Source: Aradus depressus
Lineage: Eukaryota > Arthropoda > Insecta > Hemiptera > Aradidae
Reading direction: 5' to 3'
Length of the DNA: 64,000 nucleotides
Assembly: GCA_963662175.1 (NCBI GenBank)
Contig: OY759215.1
Location: 19,209,079 to 19,273,078 of the forward strand
The number at the start of each line of letters is the position of its first letter. The stretch's first letter is position 1. Both the position numbers and the translations under genes were made by a program. Under the pieces are notes generated by a model. That model saw only the letters and a program-made list of their open reading frames with translations. It searched no databases and was not told the DNA's origin. Positions 10,067 to 19,736 of the stretch are shown here, one piece after another.

Positions 10067-10148
10067 TAAACAGAATGCTGAAGTTAATAGAAAAAAATAT
10101 GTAAATGCATATAAATCACAGCCCTAGTTATAATAAATACAATGGGAG

Positions 10149-10838
10149 ATAAATAAAGCTGTAAAAATATATTTTATTATAAATTTTATACGTGTATCAA
10201 GAACCTTATATAGATGAAACCTGTTGATTTTCAGTCGAATCGACCAAAGGGACGAAATCAACAATATTTCCATTTCTTTAATTACTAACTTATTCCTTTA
10301 CTTTTACCCACAGAACTTCCCTAATGGTAATAGTTTCTGATATACCTATATAAAATTTACTATTATTTAAATTAAATTTTCTAGGTTAGGTTAGGTTAGG
10401 TTTTATGACTCATGCCCGGGCTTTAACAACGAGGTCATATCGCCTACTACCAAAGCGCTCTTTCGTCACTATGGTGGACATGAGCCCGACTCTACTGTGG
10501 GAGTCCTAAATTTTGCCTACCCTAAATTTTTATTCACCTAGGGTAGGGGTCTTTAACGAGTACCTGACATCGTACAGGCTCGGGACCATCCCTTAACGTT
10601 CCATCCGAAGGACGGCGTGCTTAAGTTTATTTTACCTCCCAGATAAAATAAACTCAGGGCCTCGGTCGGGTTACGAACCCACAACCTTGAGCTCAGAAGC
10701 CAAACACGCATACCACTGAGCTACCGGCGCCCTCTTTAAATTTTCTATAATTAATATTATCTATTTATATTTATTTATTTTTGTTTCAGGTAAGGACAAG
10801 CCAGTATGCTATAAATTATAATACTACTATTCTCCTGT
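10149..10838 (+). repeat. 690-bp direct repeat, upstream copy
   Basis: Identical to 12484-13173 (offset 2335) except for two visible substitutions, one at about 10587 (C versus G) and one at about 10710 (C versus T). It contains a small RA piece, the SINE-1 at 10384-10735 with its target duplication, and the first 40 or so bases of the LINE reading frame. Because SINE and flanks are both duplicated, the duplication is younger than the SINE insertion. Confidence 0.9.
10384..10735 (-). mobile_element. SINE-1, full length, (TTAGG)n tail
   Basis: Flanked by TTAAATTTTCTA at 10372-10383 and 10736-10747. On the plus strand the tail reads GGTTAGGTTAGGTTAGG before TTTTATGACTCATGCCCGGG, so in SINE orientation it is (AACCT)n. 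The tRNA-like head ends at CTACCGGCGCCCTC. The tail unit equals the canonical insect telomere repeat. Confidence 0.9.
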
Positions 10839-11865
10839 CGTCAGAACGTTTACTTATCTCGGGGTACCATTATTTAGTTCTGGCAAATTTTCTCAAGCAG
10901 GTCATGTTTTTTTCTCTAAATCTGTAATAGCAAACACCGTTGTGTTCAGTATTCTACGAGGTAGCAAATCTGACTCCTGGGATACTAAATGTGTATTGTA
11001 TGAGTCAATTAGTGAAGGTGTCCTGTTGTACATGTCGGAGATCTGGGGCTGTCAATGCTGGGACACCGTAGAGAGGGGACAGCTGACTTTTTTCAAAACC
11101 CTCCTCAACCTGCCTTTGAACACTCCAAACTCATATGTAAGGATGGAAACAGGTAGAGTCCACTCTCGAGTCAAGATATTCGGGAGGATGCTGGGCTGGT
11201 GGGTGGAGTTGTTGGGCATGTCGGAGGATCGTTTGCCAAAGGCTTGCTACCTCAGATTGCGGGAGCTTATCGACTGGAACTCCATTCCTTTCAACTGGGC
11301 TGTCGAACTTCGCAATTGTTTGATGGAGATAGGAGCGCTCAATATATGGGAGGGACAAGACTATCAGACAGTAAAGTCAAACAGGAGAGATCTGATTCAG
11401 GCTTATGAGAATCACTGGATTTGTAAGGATATAGACTTTGTGCTTAACTCCTCTTATAGTCCCCACTATAGATGTGTCAGTAGCTTGGGTTCGGGGGAGG
11501 GCTACCTCCGTCTAAACTGTAACATAGCCAAGATGAGGGTGCTCGCACAGGTCAGAATGGCAGGAAGTAAGCACATAAGGCTGCTTGTTCAGGGGGAGCG
11601 ACACGTGCTACAGCCTGAACAGATATGCCCCCTGTGTGCTGATGAGGCTGTGAGAGATGATCTGGCCCACTTGCTCCTCCACTGTCCTGCCTACTCTCCA
11701 CTCAGGGATAGGCTCCTGGCTAGGTACTTGCCCCCTCCCCAGGAGGCCGCCCCTCATAGGATGGCCGCCCTCCTGGCTGTGGACCACTTGGACCACCTTG
11801 CCTCTCTCTATGTCTACCTAACTGAGGCTCTTCAACATAGAAAAGCAATACTGGGTAGCTCATAG
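10792..11865 (+). pseudogene. Non-LTR retrotransposon ORF2, RT C-terminal half
   Basis: The frame reads KDKPVCYKL, a stop at 10819-10821, then an open run to TAG at 11863-11865. It contains RTFTYLGVPLFSSGKF, just C-terminal of the RT catalytic palm in LINEs, then the thumb/C-terminal region, and ends with a zinc-knuckle CPLC-x8-DDLAHLLLHC (CX2C...H...C) and PLRDRLLARYLP. The palm motifs (including YADD) are absent, so the copy is 5'-truncated. The open frame of about 340 codons is long for dead DNA, suggesting recent insertion. Codons are GC-richer than the neighbourhood. The clade is uncertain (I/Jockey/Vingi-like). The predicted ATG at 10942 is internal, not a true start. Confidence 0.8.
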
Positions 11866-12483
11866 ATATTATTTCATTGTACTGTATATTTTATATTTTT
11901 TATTTTTTTTATGTATATATTTTTTTTCTATTGATATATAAACTTTTATATATTATGATATCTGTCTCTATACATATATATGAGCGTGTATATGTATGTG
12001 TATGTATATACCGTTTATGTGTGGACCAGTAAGGTCAACCCTTGCTAAGAGATTGGTATCTATATAAGCAATAATGTTGCATTCTTTGTTTTTCAATTTT
12101 TTCTGTGACCGTGTTTTATTTTTTTTTAGTTTTTTCTAATCTCAGGATTTATTGTAATATAGTTTTAAATATTATTATTGATTGCCTTATTTCCAAATTC
12201 AAGAGGAAGCAATTTTTTAATTTGTATTTCCATATTTATACATTTTTTTAAATATAATTATTTCATCACAATACTTAACCATGTCAATTTTCAATTCTTT
12301 TTTTTTTTATTATTATTATTTTTTTTTTTTCACTGTAGCTTATTCTTAGCTTATTTTTTTTTTAATTTATTCTCACTTGTATATTCTTTTTTATATCTTT
12401 CAATTTTATTTAAGAAGGCTGGCTGAACTCCTTCCAATGAAATGTATTTTATTTCAAATGGAATAAAGATTATTATTATTATT
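11866..12483 (+). mobile_element. LINE 3' UTR with (ATT)n tail
   Basis: T-rich untranslated DNA follows the ORF2 stop and ends GGAATAAAGATTATTATT and an ATT run at about 12464-12483. The same ATTATT ending follows TTAACGGAAATAAA at 15834 and 44408, so it is a family trait of the retrotransposon. Short frames at 12178-12608 are compositional. Confidence 0.65.
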
Positions 12484-13173
12484 ATAAATAAAGCTGTAAA
12501 AATATATTTTATTATAAATTTTATACGTGTATCAAGAACCTTATATAGATGAAACCTGTTGATTTTCAGTCGAATCGACCAAAGGGACGAAATCAACAAT
12601 ATTTCCATTTCTTTAATTACTAACTTATTCCTTTACTTTTACCCACAGAACTTCCCTAATGGTAATAGTTTCTGATATACCTATATAAAATTTACTATTA
12701 TTTAAATTAAATTTTCTAGGTTAGGTTAGGTTAGGTTTTATGACTCATGCCCGGGCTTTAACAACGAGGTCATATCGCCTACTACCAAAGCGCTCTTTCG
12801 TCACTATGGTGGACATGAGCCCGACTCTACTGTGGGAGTCCTAAATTTTGCCTACCCTAAATTTTTATTCACCTAGGGTAGGGGTCTTTAACGAGTACCT
12901 GACATCGTACAGGCTCGGGACCATCGCTTAACGTTCCATCCGAAGGACGGCGTGCTTAAGTTTATTTTACCTCCCAGATAAAATAAACTCAGGGCCTCGG
13001 TCGGGTTACGAACCCACAACCTTGAGCTCAGAAGTCAAACACGCATACCACTGAGCTACCGGCGCCCTCTTTAAATTTTCTATAATTAATATTATCTATT
13101 TATATTTATTTATTTTTGTTTCAGGTAAGGACAAGCCAGTATGCTATAAATTATAATACTACTATTCTCCTGT
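12484..13173 (+). repeat. 690-bp direct repeat, downstream copy
   Basis: Second copy of 10149-10838. It begins directly after the (ATT)n tail of the LINE and stops inside the first codons of the LINE reading frame (TACTACTATTCTCCTGT), after which the sequence diverges. It shares no LTR features (no TG...CA ends, no primer site). Confidence 0.9.
12719..13070 (-). mobile_element. SINE-1 inside the downstream direct repeat
   Basis: Same insertion as 10384-10735, with the same flanks TTAAATTTTCTA at 12707-12718 and 13071-13082. It is therefore a duplicate by segmental duplication, not an independent transposition. Confidence 0.9.
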
Positions 13174-13315
13174 TGATAGTAGGCTATAAGCCAGCAGAAA
13201 ATCGTGAACTTCAATTCTTCTTAATGTTTTACTGGTTAGTCTAACACATTATTATTATTATTTATTTGTTATTTAAAGCCACAACTATACAAACAAATTG
13301 CACAACCAGCGGCCT

Positions 13316-13705
13316 GGGACACCTATTAATTTTCAGCGGAATCAGCCGAAGGGGAGGGGGGATCAGAGGGGTGGCTAAACTCAAAAATCTTAATAACTGC
13401 CGATGTAGTAAATGTATCGACATGAAATTTTATCTTTAAATTCAAAACCCCATAAGGTTGTCACCTATTAATTCTCCGCGAAATCGGTCAAAGGGAAGGG
13501 GGAGCAGAGAAAGGGGGCTCGAATCAAATAACCTAATAATGACTGCTGATGTAATGAATGTATTGAGAGGAAAAGGAGTATGAGGATTCAGAAGCCACTA
13601 TGTACTTAAGTCAAATATTGAGTTTTAGCCCAAAATGTCGATTGGCTTTGGTGGGAGAGCGAAAACATAATTGAATAATTCGTACTGAACACCGACGACT
13701 TTTTT
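13316..13705 (+). mobile_element. RA repeat, two modules and 3' end
   Basis: Contains ACCTATTAATTTTCAGCGG and GCCGAAGGGGAGGGG, a second module with ACCTATTAATTCTCCGCGAAATCGG, and ends CACCGACGACTTTTTTTT. The poly-T after GACGAC is shared by several copies. Confidence 0.65.
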
Positions 13706-14145
13706 TTTTTTTTGACGTGAAACGTATTTCATTTCGTTCAATAGGGGGTCGCTTGCTAAAACCGCATGTAACGAAAATGCGCGTAAAACCGTACTACCCG
13801 CGGGCCTTACTTTGGTATCGTGTCCGCAGATGCCGCCGTTGTCGCACCACGCATGAAGAAATCGCAGGTACATTTAGCCTCGCACGCGGCGTTCACTGAC
13901 GCGCAGCTCGGCAGTACGTTTGTACATCCGAGTGGGAGTGGTAGCGTTTGAGAGAACTCTCACTCTGTCGTAGTAGGTATAATCCATCGAACTCAAACTG
14001 TTGCTCTTCAGGGGTTTATAAGGCTTACAAGTGTGTAATTTTTTGCAGAAATTTGACGGTTGCTTGGCTATGGCGCCCCCGCGTTCGACACGTTGTGTAT
14101 TTGGTTACGTAATTTCTGTACCCTAGTGCCTATACACCCTCTGCA
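13706..14145. other. GC-richer segment with no assigned function
   Basis: CpG-containing stretch (for example GTACTACCCGCGGGCC and GGCGTTCACTGACGCGCAGC) unlike its neighbours. ORFs at 13625-13873 (minus) and 13717-13899 (plus) have no recognised domain. It does not recur in the window, so host-derived or single-copy TE origins are both open. Confidence 0.4.
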
Positions 14146-14478
14146 TCATGCACAAGACGTTTCACTCACCTCACTGCGGTCCCCGATACATCCTGTGTAA
14201 GGTCTGCAGGCGGTGTGAATGCATGGCACTGGGCCTCCGCATTCCCGCTCCAGTCGGTCCCAGTCTTTTTGGGGGGGGGGGGGGGGGGGGGGGGGGGGTT
14301 GAATATCCTCATTTAACCACCCTTCTTGCCACCCACCTCCCTTCGCTAACGGGTGGTCAAGTGATGTTACCCCATTAGAAGCCCTGAAAGCAGTTATACC
14401 TCCTGATTGCCTCAACTCCTGCAAAACAAGAGAAGTTTGTATTTCACTTCCAAGTAAACTTCCAGTTTTGCTCCCCAT
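14146..14478 (-). other. Unconvincing 110-codon frame across a poly-G tract
   Basis: The frame contains a nine-proline run, which is only the translation of the 28-G homopolymer at 14271-14298. The last 38 residues include several cysteines, with a GAGGTGAGT donor-like site on the minus strand around 14165, so a degenerate exon is conceivable. No domain is recognised and the frame depends on an unreliable homopolymer length. Probably not a gene. Confidence 0.15.
14271..14298. repeat. 28-G homopolymer
   Basis: Twenty-eight consecutive G on the plus strand. Such a tract can form G-quadruplex structures and is a common sequencing error site. Confidence 0.9.
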
Positions 14479-14647
14479 CTAACTTCCATTAAATAAACTA
14501 AAATGGTTTGTTTTCTTCTCTATGGACTTCTCATATACTCATGTTTGTTTGGGACTTTGTTGAAGTCCCAGAGAGACTCGCAAATAAACTGTTCATGCGG
14601 TAGATGACATATTAAATTATCTAATGGATCTAGTTAGTTATTGCGAC
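14479..14647. other. Unassigned spacer
   Basis: Nothing recognised. Confidence 0.5.
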
Positions 14648-14822
14648 TCAACGGGCTTTATTGCGCTTGTCGCTCTGGTGGGCATGAGCCCGACCGTGAG
14701 AGTCCTAAATTTTGCTTTCTGATTTCATACAGGCTCGGAGCCCATCCGAAGGACAGCGTGCTCAAGGTTTTTTTATTTCCTAGATAAAAAATTTAAAAGC
14801 CTCGACCGGGTTTCGAACCGTG
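14648..14822 (-). mobile_element. SINE-1 fragment, old subfamily
   Basis: Contains GGGCATGAGCCCGAC, AGTCCTAAATTTTGC, CATCCGAAGGACAGCGTGCTCAAGG and TCGACCGGGTTTCGAACC. The CTCAAGGTTTTTTTAT word is diagnostic of the older subfamily. An internal deletion removed the CTAGGGTAGGGGTC block. Confidence 0.7.
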
Positions 14823-14837
14823 TTTCTTATTACTAAA

Positions 14838-14930
14838 TAAATTTAGTTCGTGGATTCAGAAAGCAGAGCGGAAAGTAAATTGAGTTAATTCGTGCATGGC
14901 CGGTGATTCACTGATTTAAAATGATCTGTT
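14838..14930 (+). mobile_element. RA repeat end fragment
   Basis: GGATTCAGAAAGCAG ... GTTAATTCGTGCATGG ... CCGGTGATTCACTGA follows the RA terminal order. Confidence 0.5.
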
Positions 14931-15116
14931 GGGTTTGGAGTTCGATTCCTCTTTGAAGGAGGATGCATCATCTGGAGCCTAATTATGCATTCTTCGGTCC
15001 TCTTCTATAATCTCCCTTTCGGATATTACAATCTCTTCTTTTTTGTTTCTTCCCTTGTTTTCTTCCTGTATTGCCTAATGAAAGAGGGTAAATGAAGGAA
15101 CACAGGGGGAAAAAAG

Positions 15117-15967
15117 TCGTCGGTGATTCACCGAGAATGTACCAGAAAGAATTTATCAAATAACTTTCCGTTCCAGTCGACCGTTTGGGCTAATATTCAA
15201 CAGTTGACTTACATGGGGGCTCCTAAATCAGCATACTAAATTTTGTATCGATACATTCATTACATCGGCAGTTATTAGGATTTTTGAGTTAAGGCTCTCC
15301 TTAATCCCGCCCTTCCTTTTGATCTATTTGGCTGAAAATCAGGTGTCGTTCTTAGAGAGCTTTGGATTCACAAATAAAATTTCGTGTCCATACATTCATT
15401 CTATCGGGTGTTATCGTGTTCAAAGACAGACACACACAGACAGAATTTTTTTTTCATATTTCTTTTCTATATCTCGCCACATTGGGACCTGATGATGGGA
15501 CGTAAGAACGTCCCGATACATCGTTGGGGGATAAAGACACTTCCGAAGAGTTTTTTTTTGAAAAATAGTTATCTTAATTTTTATTAAACTGAAACATGTG
15601 TCTACTTATTATTAACGTATCTTCTATTATTATTATTTTTTTTTTTTATATACTCATATATTTTTAAGTATTTATTTGTACAAATTTTATTAATTTCATT
15701 TTTCTTTTTTTAATGGTTTTTTTGTTACTACTAATCATAGATGTGTTAGACTCAAGTAGTTATAAATCTAATTTATAAGCTATCTTAATGCATAAATTCA
15801 TTTGACGTATCCTTTTACCATGTATTGGTTTAACGGAAATAAATTATTATTATTATTATTATTGGAAATATGGAGGTCGGAACACTTAAAATTCTATTGA
15901 AAACTGTGATTCGAATTTTTGATCGATTACATAACTTCCCTTTTACTTTGTTGAGCTGGGGAAGTAG
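15117..15967 (-). mobile_element. RA repeat interrupted by a LINE 3' end
   Basis: Starts GTCGTCGGTGATTCACCGAG, continues through CATTCATTACATCGGCAG and CATTCATTCTATCGGGTG to CAGACAGAATTTTTTTTT (about 15454), is interrupted, and resumes at GGAAATATGGAGGTCGGAAC (about 15865), ending TTGTTGAGCTGGGGAAGTAGG. The interrupted word is normally continuous in other copies, which dates the insert as younger than this RA copy. Confidence 0.65.
15455..15863 (+). mobile_element. Retroelement 3' end with (ATT)n tail
   Basis: Non-coding, T-rich, ending TATTGGTTTAACGGAAATAAATTATT and an ATT run. The ending matches 44380-44422. Near its start is CCTGATGATGGGACGTAAGAACGTCCCGATAC (15484-15515), a CTGATGA-stem-loop motif discussed in the findings. 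The ORF at 15384-15587 is chance. Confidence 0.5.
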
Positions 15968-16059
15968 GAAGGATACTACTTCAACGTAGTTCATAGATCT
16001 TGTACAATGAGGTGTGACAGGGCTCGTTCAGTTCACCATGCTAACACGATCTACAGAAC

Positions 16060-16557
16060 ATGAGCGTCTCAAAGAGAACGTATATCGTGTTCACAGACAG
16101 ACATTTTTTTATTTATTTTTGGAATCAGGGTGTCGGAAAATATGAATTTTCGAATCAACTTCAAATTTTTGGCCGATTATATAACCTCCCCACTACTAAT
16201 ACGAAATTTTATATATGTATCCAAAATCCTCTAAAAAATTGATCATAGTGAGGAGGGGAGGCTTAATACATAAACTCTAACAACTGCCATTGAAAAGAAT
16301 GTATCGACCCAAAATATAATTTGTAAATTCAATACCTCATAAGTACACCTATTAATTTTCTACGAAATCGCACTAAAGGAAAGGGTGAATCCGAGAAAGG
16401 GGGCTCGCTCAAAAACCCATTCCCCTAAAACGGGATTCATGCAGGATGCTAGCCCAAAGGATCGATTGGATTTGGAGAGAGAATCGGTCAGAAATGCGAC
16501 CAAAAGGGAGGTGGGGTTTTAGGGGGAGGCTTAACTCAAAAACTCTAATAACTGCCG
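16060..16557. mobile_element. Cluster of three RA fragments
   Basis: A minus piece (about 16060-16200: CACAGACAGACATTTTTTT, GGAATCAGGGTGTCGG) is followed by plus pieces at about 16201-16420 and 16500-16557 (CTCGCTCAAAAACCC; GGGAGGCTTAACTCAAAAACTC). Orientation flips at about 16200. Confidence 0.5.
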
Positions 16558-17405
16558 TCGTGACTACTTTCTCTTCAGAATGATCTGTCCTCGTTGATTC
16601 TATATGGGCTTCATTGCTTTGAAGGAGAGACACGTTCTACCCAGGTAGCTAACTTTGCCTAACTATTGAGTATTAGCGCAAATGGTCGACTGGTTTTGGA
16701 GGGGGAGCAACAAGTTAATTGATCAATCCATTGCCGATGATTCACCGACTACACTCTCTTCAGAATGATCTGTCCTCGGTGATTCTATATGGGCTTCATT
16801 GCTTTGAAGGAGAGACACGTTCTACCCAGGTAGCTAACTTTGCCTAACTATTGAGTATTAGCGCAAACGGTCGACTGGTTTTGGAGGGGGAGCAACAAGT
16901 TAATTGATCAATCCATTGCCGATGATTCACCGACTACACTCTCTTCAGAATGATCTGTCCTCGTTGATTCTATATGGGCTTCATTGCTTTGAAGGAGAGA
17001 CACGTTCTACCCAGGTAGCTAGCTAACTTTGCCTAACTATTGAGTATTAGCGCAAACGGTCGACTGGTTTTGGAGGGGGAGCAACAAGTTAATTGATCAA
17101 TCCATTGCCGATGATTCACCGACTACACTGTCTTCAGAATGATCTGTCCTCGTTGATTCTATATGGGCTTCATTGCTTTGAAGGAGAGACACGTTCTACC
17201 CAGGTAGCTAACTTTGCCTAACTATTGAGTATTAGCGCAAATGGTCGACTGGTTTTGGAGGGGGAGCAACAAGTTAATTGATCAATCCATTGCCGATGAT
17301 TCACCGACTACACTCTCTTCAGAATGATCTGTCCTCGTTGATTCTATATGGGCTTCATTCCTTTGAAGGAGAGACACATTCTACCCAGGTAGCTAACTTT
17401 GCCTA
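16558..17405 (+). repeat. 185-bp minisatellite, about 4.6 copies, derived from the RA end
   Basis: CTTCAGAATGATCTGTCCTCG recurs at 16573, 16758, 16943, 17132 and 17317 (spacing 185, 185, 189, 185; the 189 comes from an extra AGCT). Copies differ by only a few bases. Each unit includes GGTCGACTGGTTTTGGAGGG, GGGAGCAACAAGTTAATTGATC and GATGATTCACCGACTAC, which is the plus-orientation RA terminus. The array therefore grew from an RA end plus about 90 bp of adjoining DNA. Confidence 0.93.
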
Positions 17406-17904
17406 ATCGATGCCTCACTCTTTGCCCCTTTGTTCTCCGTCGTCCTCTTTCACGATATTAAAACCTCTTGTCTCCCTTCCGTTCTCTTCCTCGGTCATTC
17501 TCGGTATTTTCTCTCTTTTTTTTTCTCTCGTTGTCTCCTATGTTTTTTCCCCCTTATTTTATTTTATCTTTCGTCGGTTGCCTACTCGAGAGAAAAAAGA
17601 ACTCTTTTATGTTAGGATCTCATAACAAAGCCACTTCACAACGGTTACACAACTCACTCAGTTGAAACAATAGATATTATGAAATAGTCCTTCGTTTGTT
17701 ACCTAATATGTTATTTTTTGAGTTATTTTTGAGTAATTCATTTTGAGTAACTAGTTATTTTTGTTTCTGTACTTATTTACTCCCAATCAGGGCACAAAGG
17801 ATGAGTTTTAAGGGTTGCTACCCTTTCCTAGCTGTAAAATCGACTCTACATCAGCATTTTTACCTTAATTTATTCAACTTATTTTTAATTTTTATAATTG
17901 TTCT
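17406..17904. other. T/C-rich unassigned spacer
   Basis: Pyrimidine-rich on the plus strand. The three overlapping ORFs at 17410-17665 are composition-driven frames of one another. Confidence 0.55.
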
Positions 17905-18005
17905 GTTTTTGTGACTCATGGCACGGGCTTCAACTAAGAGGTCATATGCCAGAGCACTCTAGTGGAGCACTCTACAGTGGGAGTCCTAACTGTTGTCTAC
18001 CCAGA
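17905..18005 (-). mobile_element. SINE-1 3' fragment
   Basis: GTGACTCATGGCACGGGCTTCAACTA, AGAGGTCATATG, CTACAGTGGGAGTCCTAA in SINE-1 order. Confidence 0.65.
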
Positions 18006-18012
18006 TTTAGTT

Positions 18013-18650
18013 AATTGAGAGTCCATTTCGGTTTTGAAGGAAGAGCGAAAATTTAATTTATTATCTCGTTGGGGAAATAAATGGCCGCGGCATTTTTACT
18101 TCTATACGAATTATTGGGAAAGATATGTAATTGGTCAGAAATTTGATGAGTTTTCAAGGGAAATTCTTGTTTTCCGACCTCCTGATTTCAAAAATGAAAA
18201 ACATGTCTGTGAACACGATATCTCTTGATAGAATGCATGTATCAATACAAAATTGTATATGTGTATTCAGATAACGACCTCATAATAACGACACCTATTG
18301 ATTTTCAGGAATATCAGCCTAATGGAAGGGGGAGAGGGGAGGCTAAAACACAAAAATTATAACTGGCGTTGCAATGAATGTATTGATTCGACATTTCAGA
18401 TGTAAATTCAAAATCCCATAAGGATGACACTTATTACTTTTCCGCGAAATCAACCTATAGGGTGATCAGAGGAGGGGGCTCGACACAAAAACCCTAATAA
18501 CTGCCGATGTTATAAATATATCGACATAAAACTTAGTATGAGGATTAAGAAGCCTCCATGTAAGCCAAATATTGAGAGATAGTAAAAACGTATTTGATTA
18601 TTTCATGTTGGGGAAGTACACAATGATGATTCACCGAAGATTTTTTTAAT
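18013..18650 (+). mobile_element. RA repeat, long copy preceded by an RA end fragment
   Basis: 18013-18080 is an RA terminal piece. A near-complete plus copy follows from TTTTACTTCTATACGAATTATT (18091), through GTAATTGGTCAGAAATTTGATG, GAACACGATATCTCTTGATAG and two further modules, to GATTCACCGAAG (about 18638). The ORF at 18034-18228 is chance. Confidence 0.65.
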
Positions 18651-18752
18651 GTTAACTTTTAGCAATTTTCAAGAAATATTTCCAATAAATCGATTAAATT
18701 AACCTAATTTATATTCAAGTCGATCGATAAACCATTTTTCTAGAGTCTACAA

Positions 18753-19736
18753 TCTATACCCTGCGACATGAAATAAGGCGGTACGGGAAATATGCCATGT
18801 TGCCGCATTTGAAATCAAAGTACGAGGAAAGGGGGCGTGGCCGCACCTTATGTGACAACGCTGTGAGAGCCACATTGCCTACCCCCAAAGTCAGGCCTTT
18901 CCTGTCTATGTGAAGTTAGCACCCAACCCAGTGGGTGGTAATTAGTGACCGACCGAAGATTCGGTTTCGGCCATTGTTTCGGTTTCGGCCAAAAATCAGC
19001 CGAAACTTCGGCCACGCCGAAACTCAGTTTTTCGTGCGTCGTTCGACTAACTTCGGATGAGTTCGTGGCATGTGAGTCGTGTGTGGTTGCCTTACGAATA
19101 CTAAAATTAATTAGTAATCTAATAATAATATTTCCTTTTTTTTTCTTTTGATTTTATAACTGTTTTTTTTTTTAATAAGTAATTACTTGATAGTCGTATA
19201 AATTATTGTAATCGTTGTTAATACTGAAAATTAGTTAATTCTTTAATCACCAAGTGCTAAATACAAGATCTCAGTAAAAAATAAATTAATCTTAAGAATA
19301 TTGTGAACACAATTAAAATAGGTACTTACTTAATTAAGGAGTCTGTACTTTATATCTAATCTAAGTGTTGATTATTGACAAAGTTTACTTACAGGGCAGG
19401 TCTTCACTTTAACATGTTTATTATTTTTGTTCACGTTAAATTGTTAATGTAACATAAATAAATAACTATTTTTGTTACATACTTCAATTATTGTTTTTTA
19501 TTTCATTTAACACGAGTTAAATGTCTGTAGGAGGTGTATGTGTAAAAAATACACTAAATTTCAGTATACAATGGAAATTTTAACATGTCTAAGTTTCGGT
19601 TTCGGCCGAAACTGAGACCGAGGCCGAAGATTCGGTTTCGGCTGAAAATCCTGTTTCGGTCGGTCACTAGTGGTAACGCATGAATTGACAACGCCGCTTT
19701 TCCACCCACCCGCCTTATTTCCTGTCGCCGAGTTAT
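18753..19736. mobile_element. MITE-B, split by a hAT element
   Basis: Inverted ends share GCGACANGAAATAAGGCGG (18763-18781 and, inverted, 19711-19729). The two halves, 18753-18942 and 19670-19736, join into a sequence closely matching the uninterrupted copy at 20349-20578 (shared: CCACTGGGTTGGGTGCTAAC, GGCTCTCACAGCGTTGTCAC, AACATGGCATATTTCCCG). About 257 bp without the insert. No coding capacity. Confidence 0.85.
18943..19669. mobile_element. 727-bp non-autonomous hAT inside MITE-B
   Basis: Inverted ends TAGTGACCGACCGAA; direct flanks GTGGTAAT (18935-18942) and GTGGTAAC (19670-19677), 7 of 8 identical. Subterminal arrays of TTCGGTTTCGGCC and its complement lie inside both ends. The interior is AT-rich without transposase motifs. 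8-bp duplication and TIR form fit the hAT superfamily. Confidence 0.85.

Larger units (their letters stand above)
8784..10126 (-). mobile_element. hAT element with 8-bp target duplication, carrying a SINE-1
   Basis: Ends are TAGGGCTGTGGTTTGTAT (8784) and, inverted, TAGGGCTGTGATTTATAT (10126). Direct flanks GTTATAGT (8776-8783) and GTTATAAT (10127-10134) match at 7 of 8 positions, as expected for hAT. Subterminal AAATATGCGA/AAATATGCAA words repeat on both sides, also typical. A complete SINE-1 sits at 9741-10066; without it the element is about 1.0 kb. A transposase C-terminal relic lies at 9035-9232. Confidence 0.8.

Noticed and set aside
10384..10400. TTAGG run as an interstitial telomere
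   Set aside because: Only three units, always attached to the SINE-1 3' end in several copies; it is the SINE tail.
10149..13173. 690-bp direct repeats as LTRs of a retrotransposon
   Set aside because: No TG...CA ends, no primer site or polypurine tract, and both contain a SINE with its own target duplication plus the start of the LINE frame.
14146..14478. Proline-rich protein gene
   Set aside because: The proline run is the translation of a 28-G homopolymer, and nothing else in the frame matches a known domain.
16558..17405. CRISPR-like array
   Set aside because: Units are 185 bp and identical throughout with no variable spacers; the genome is eukaryotic.
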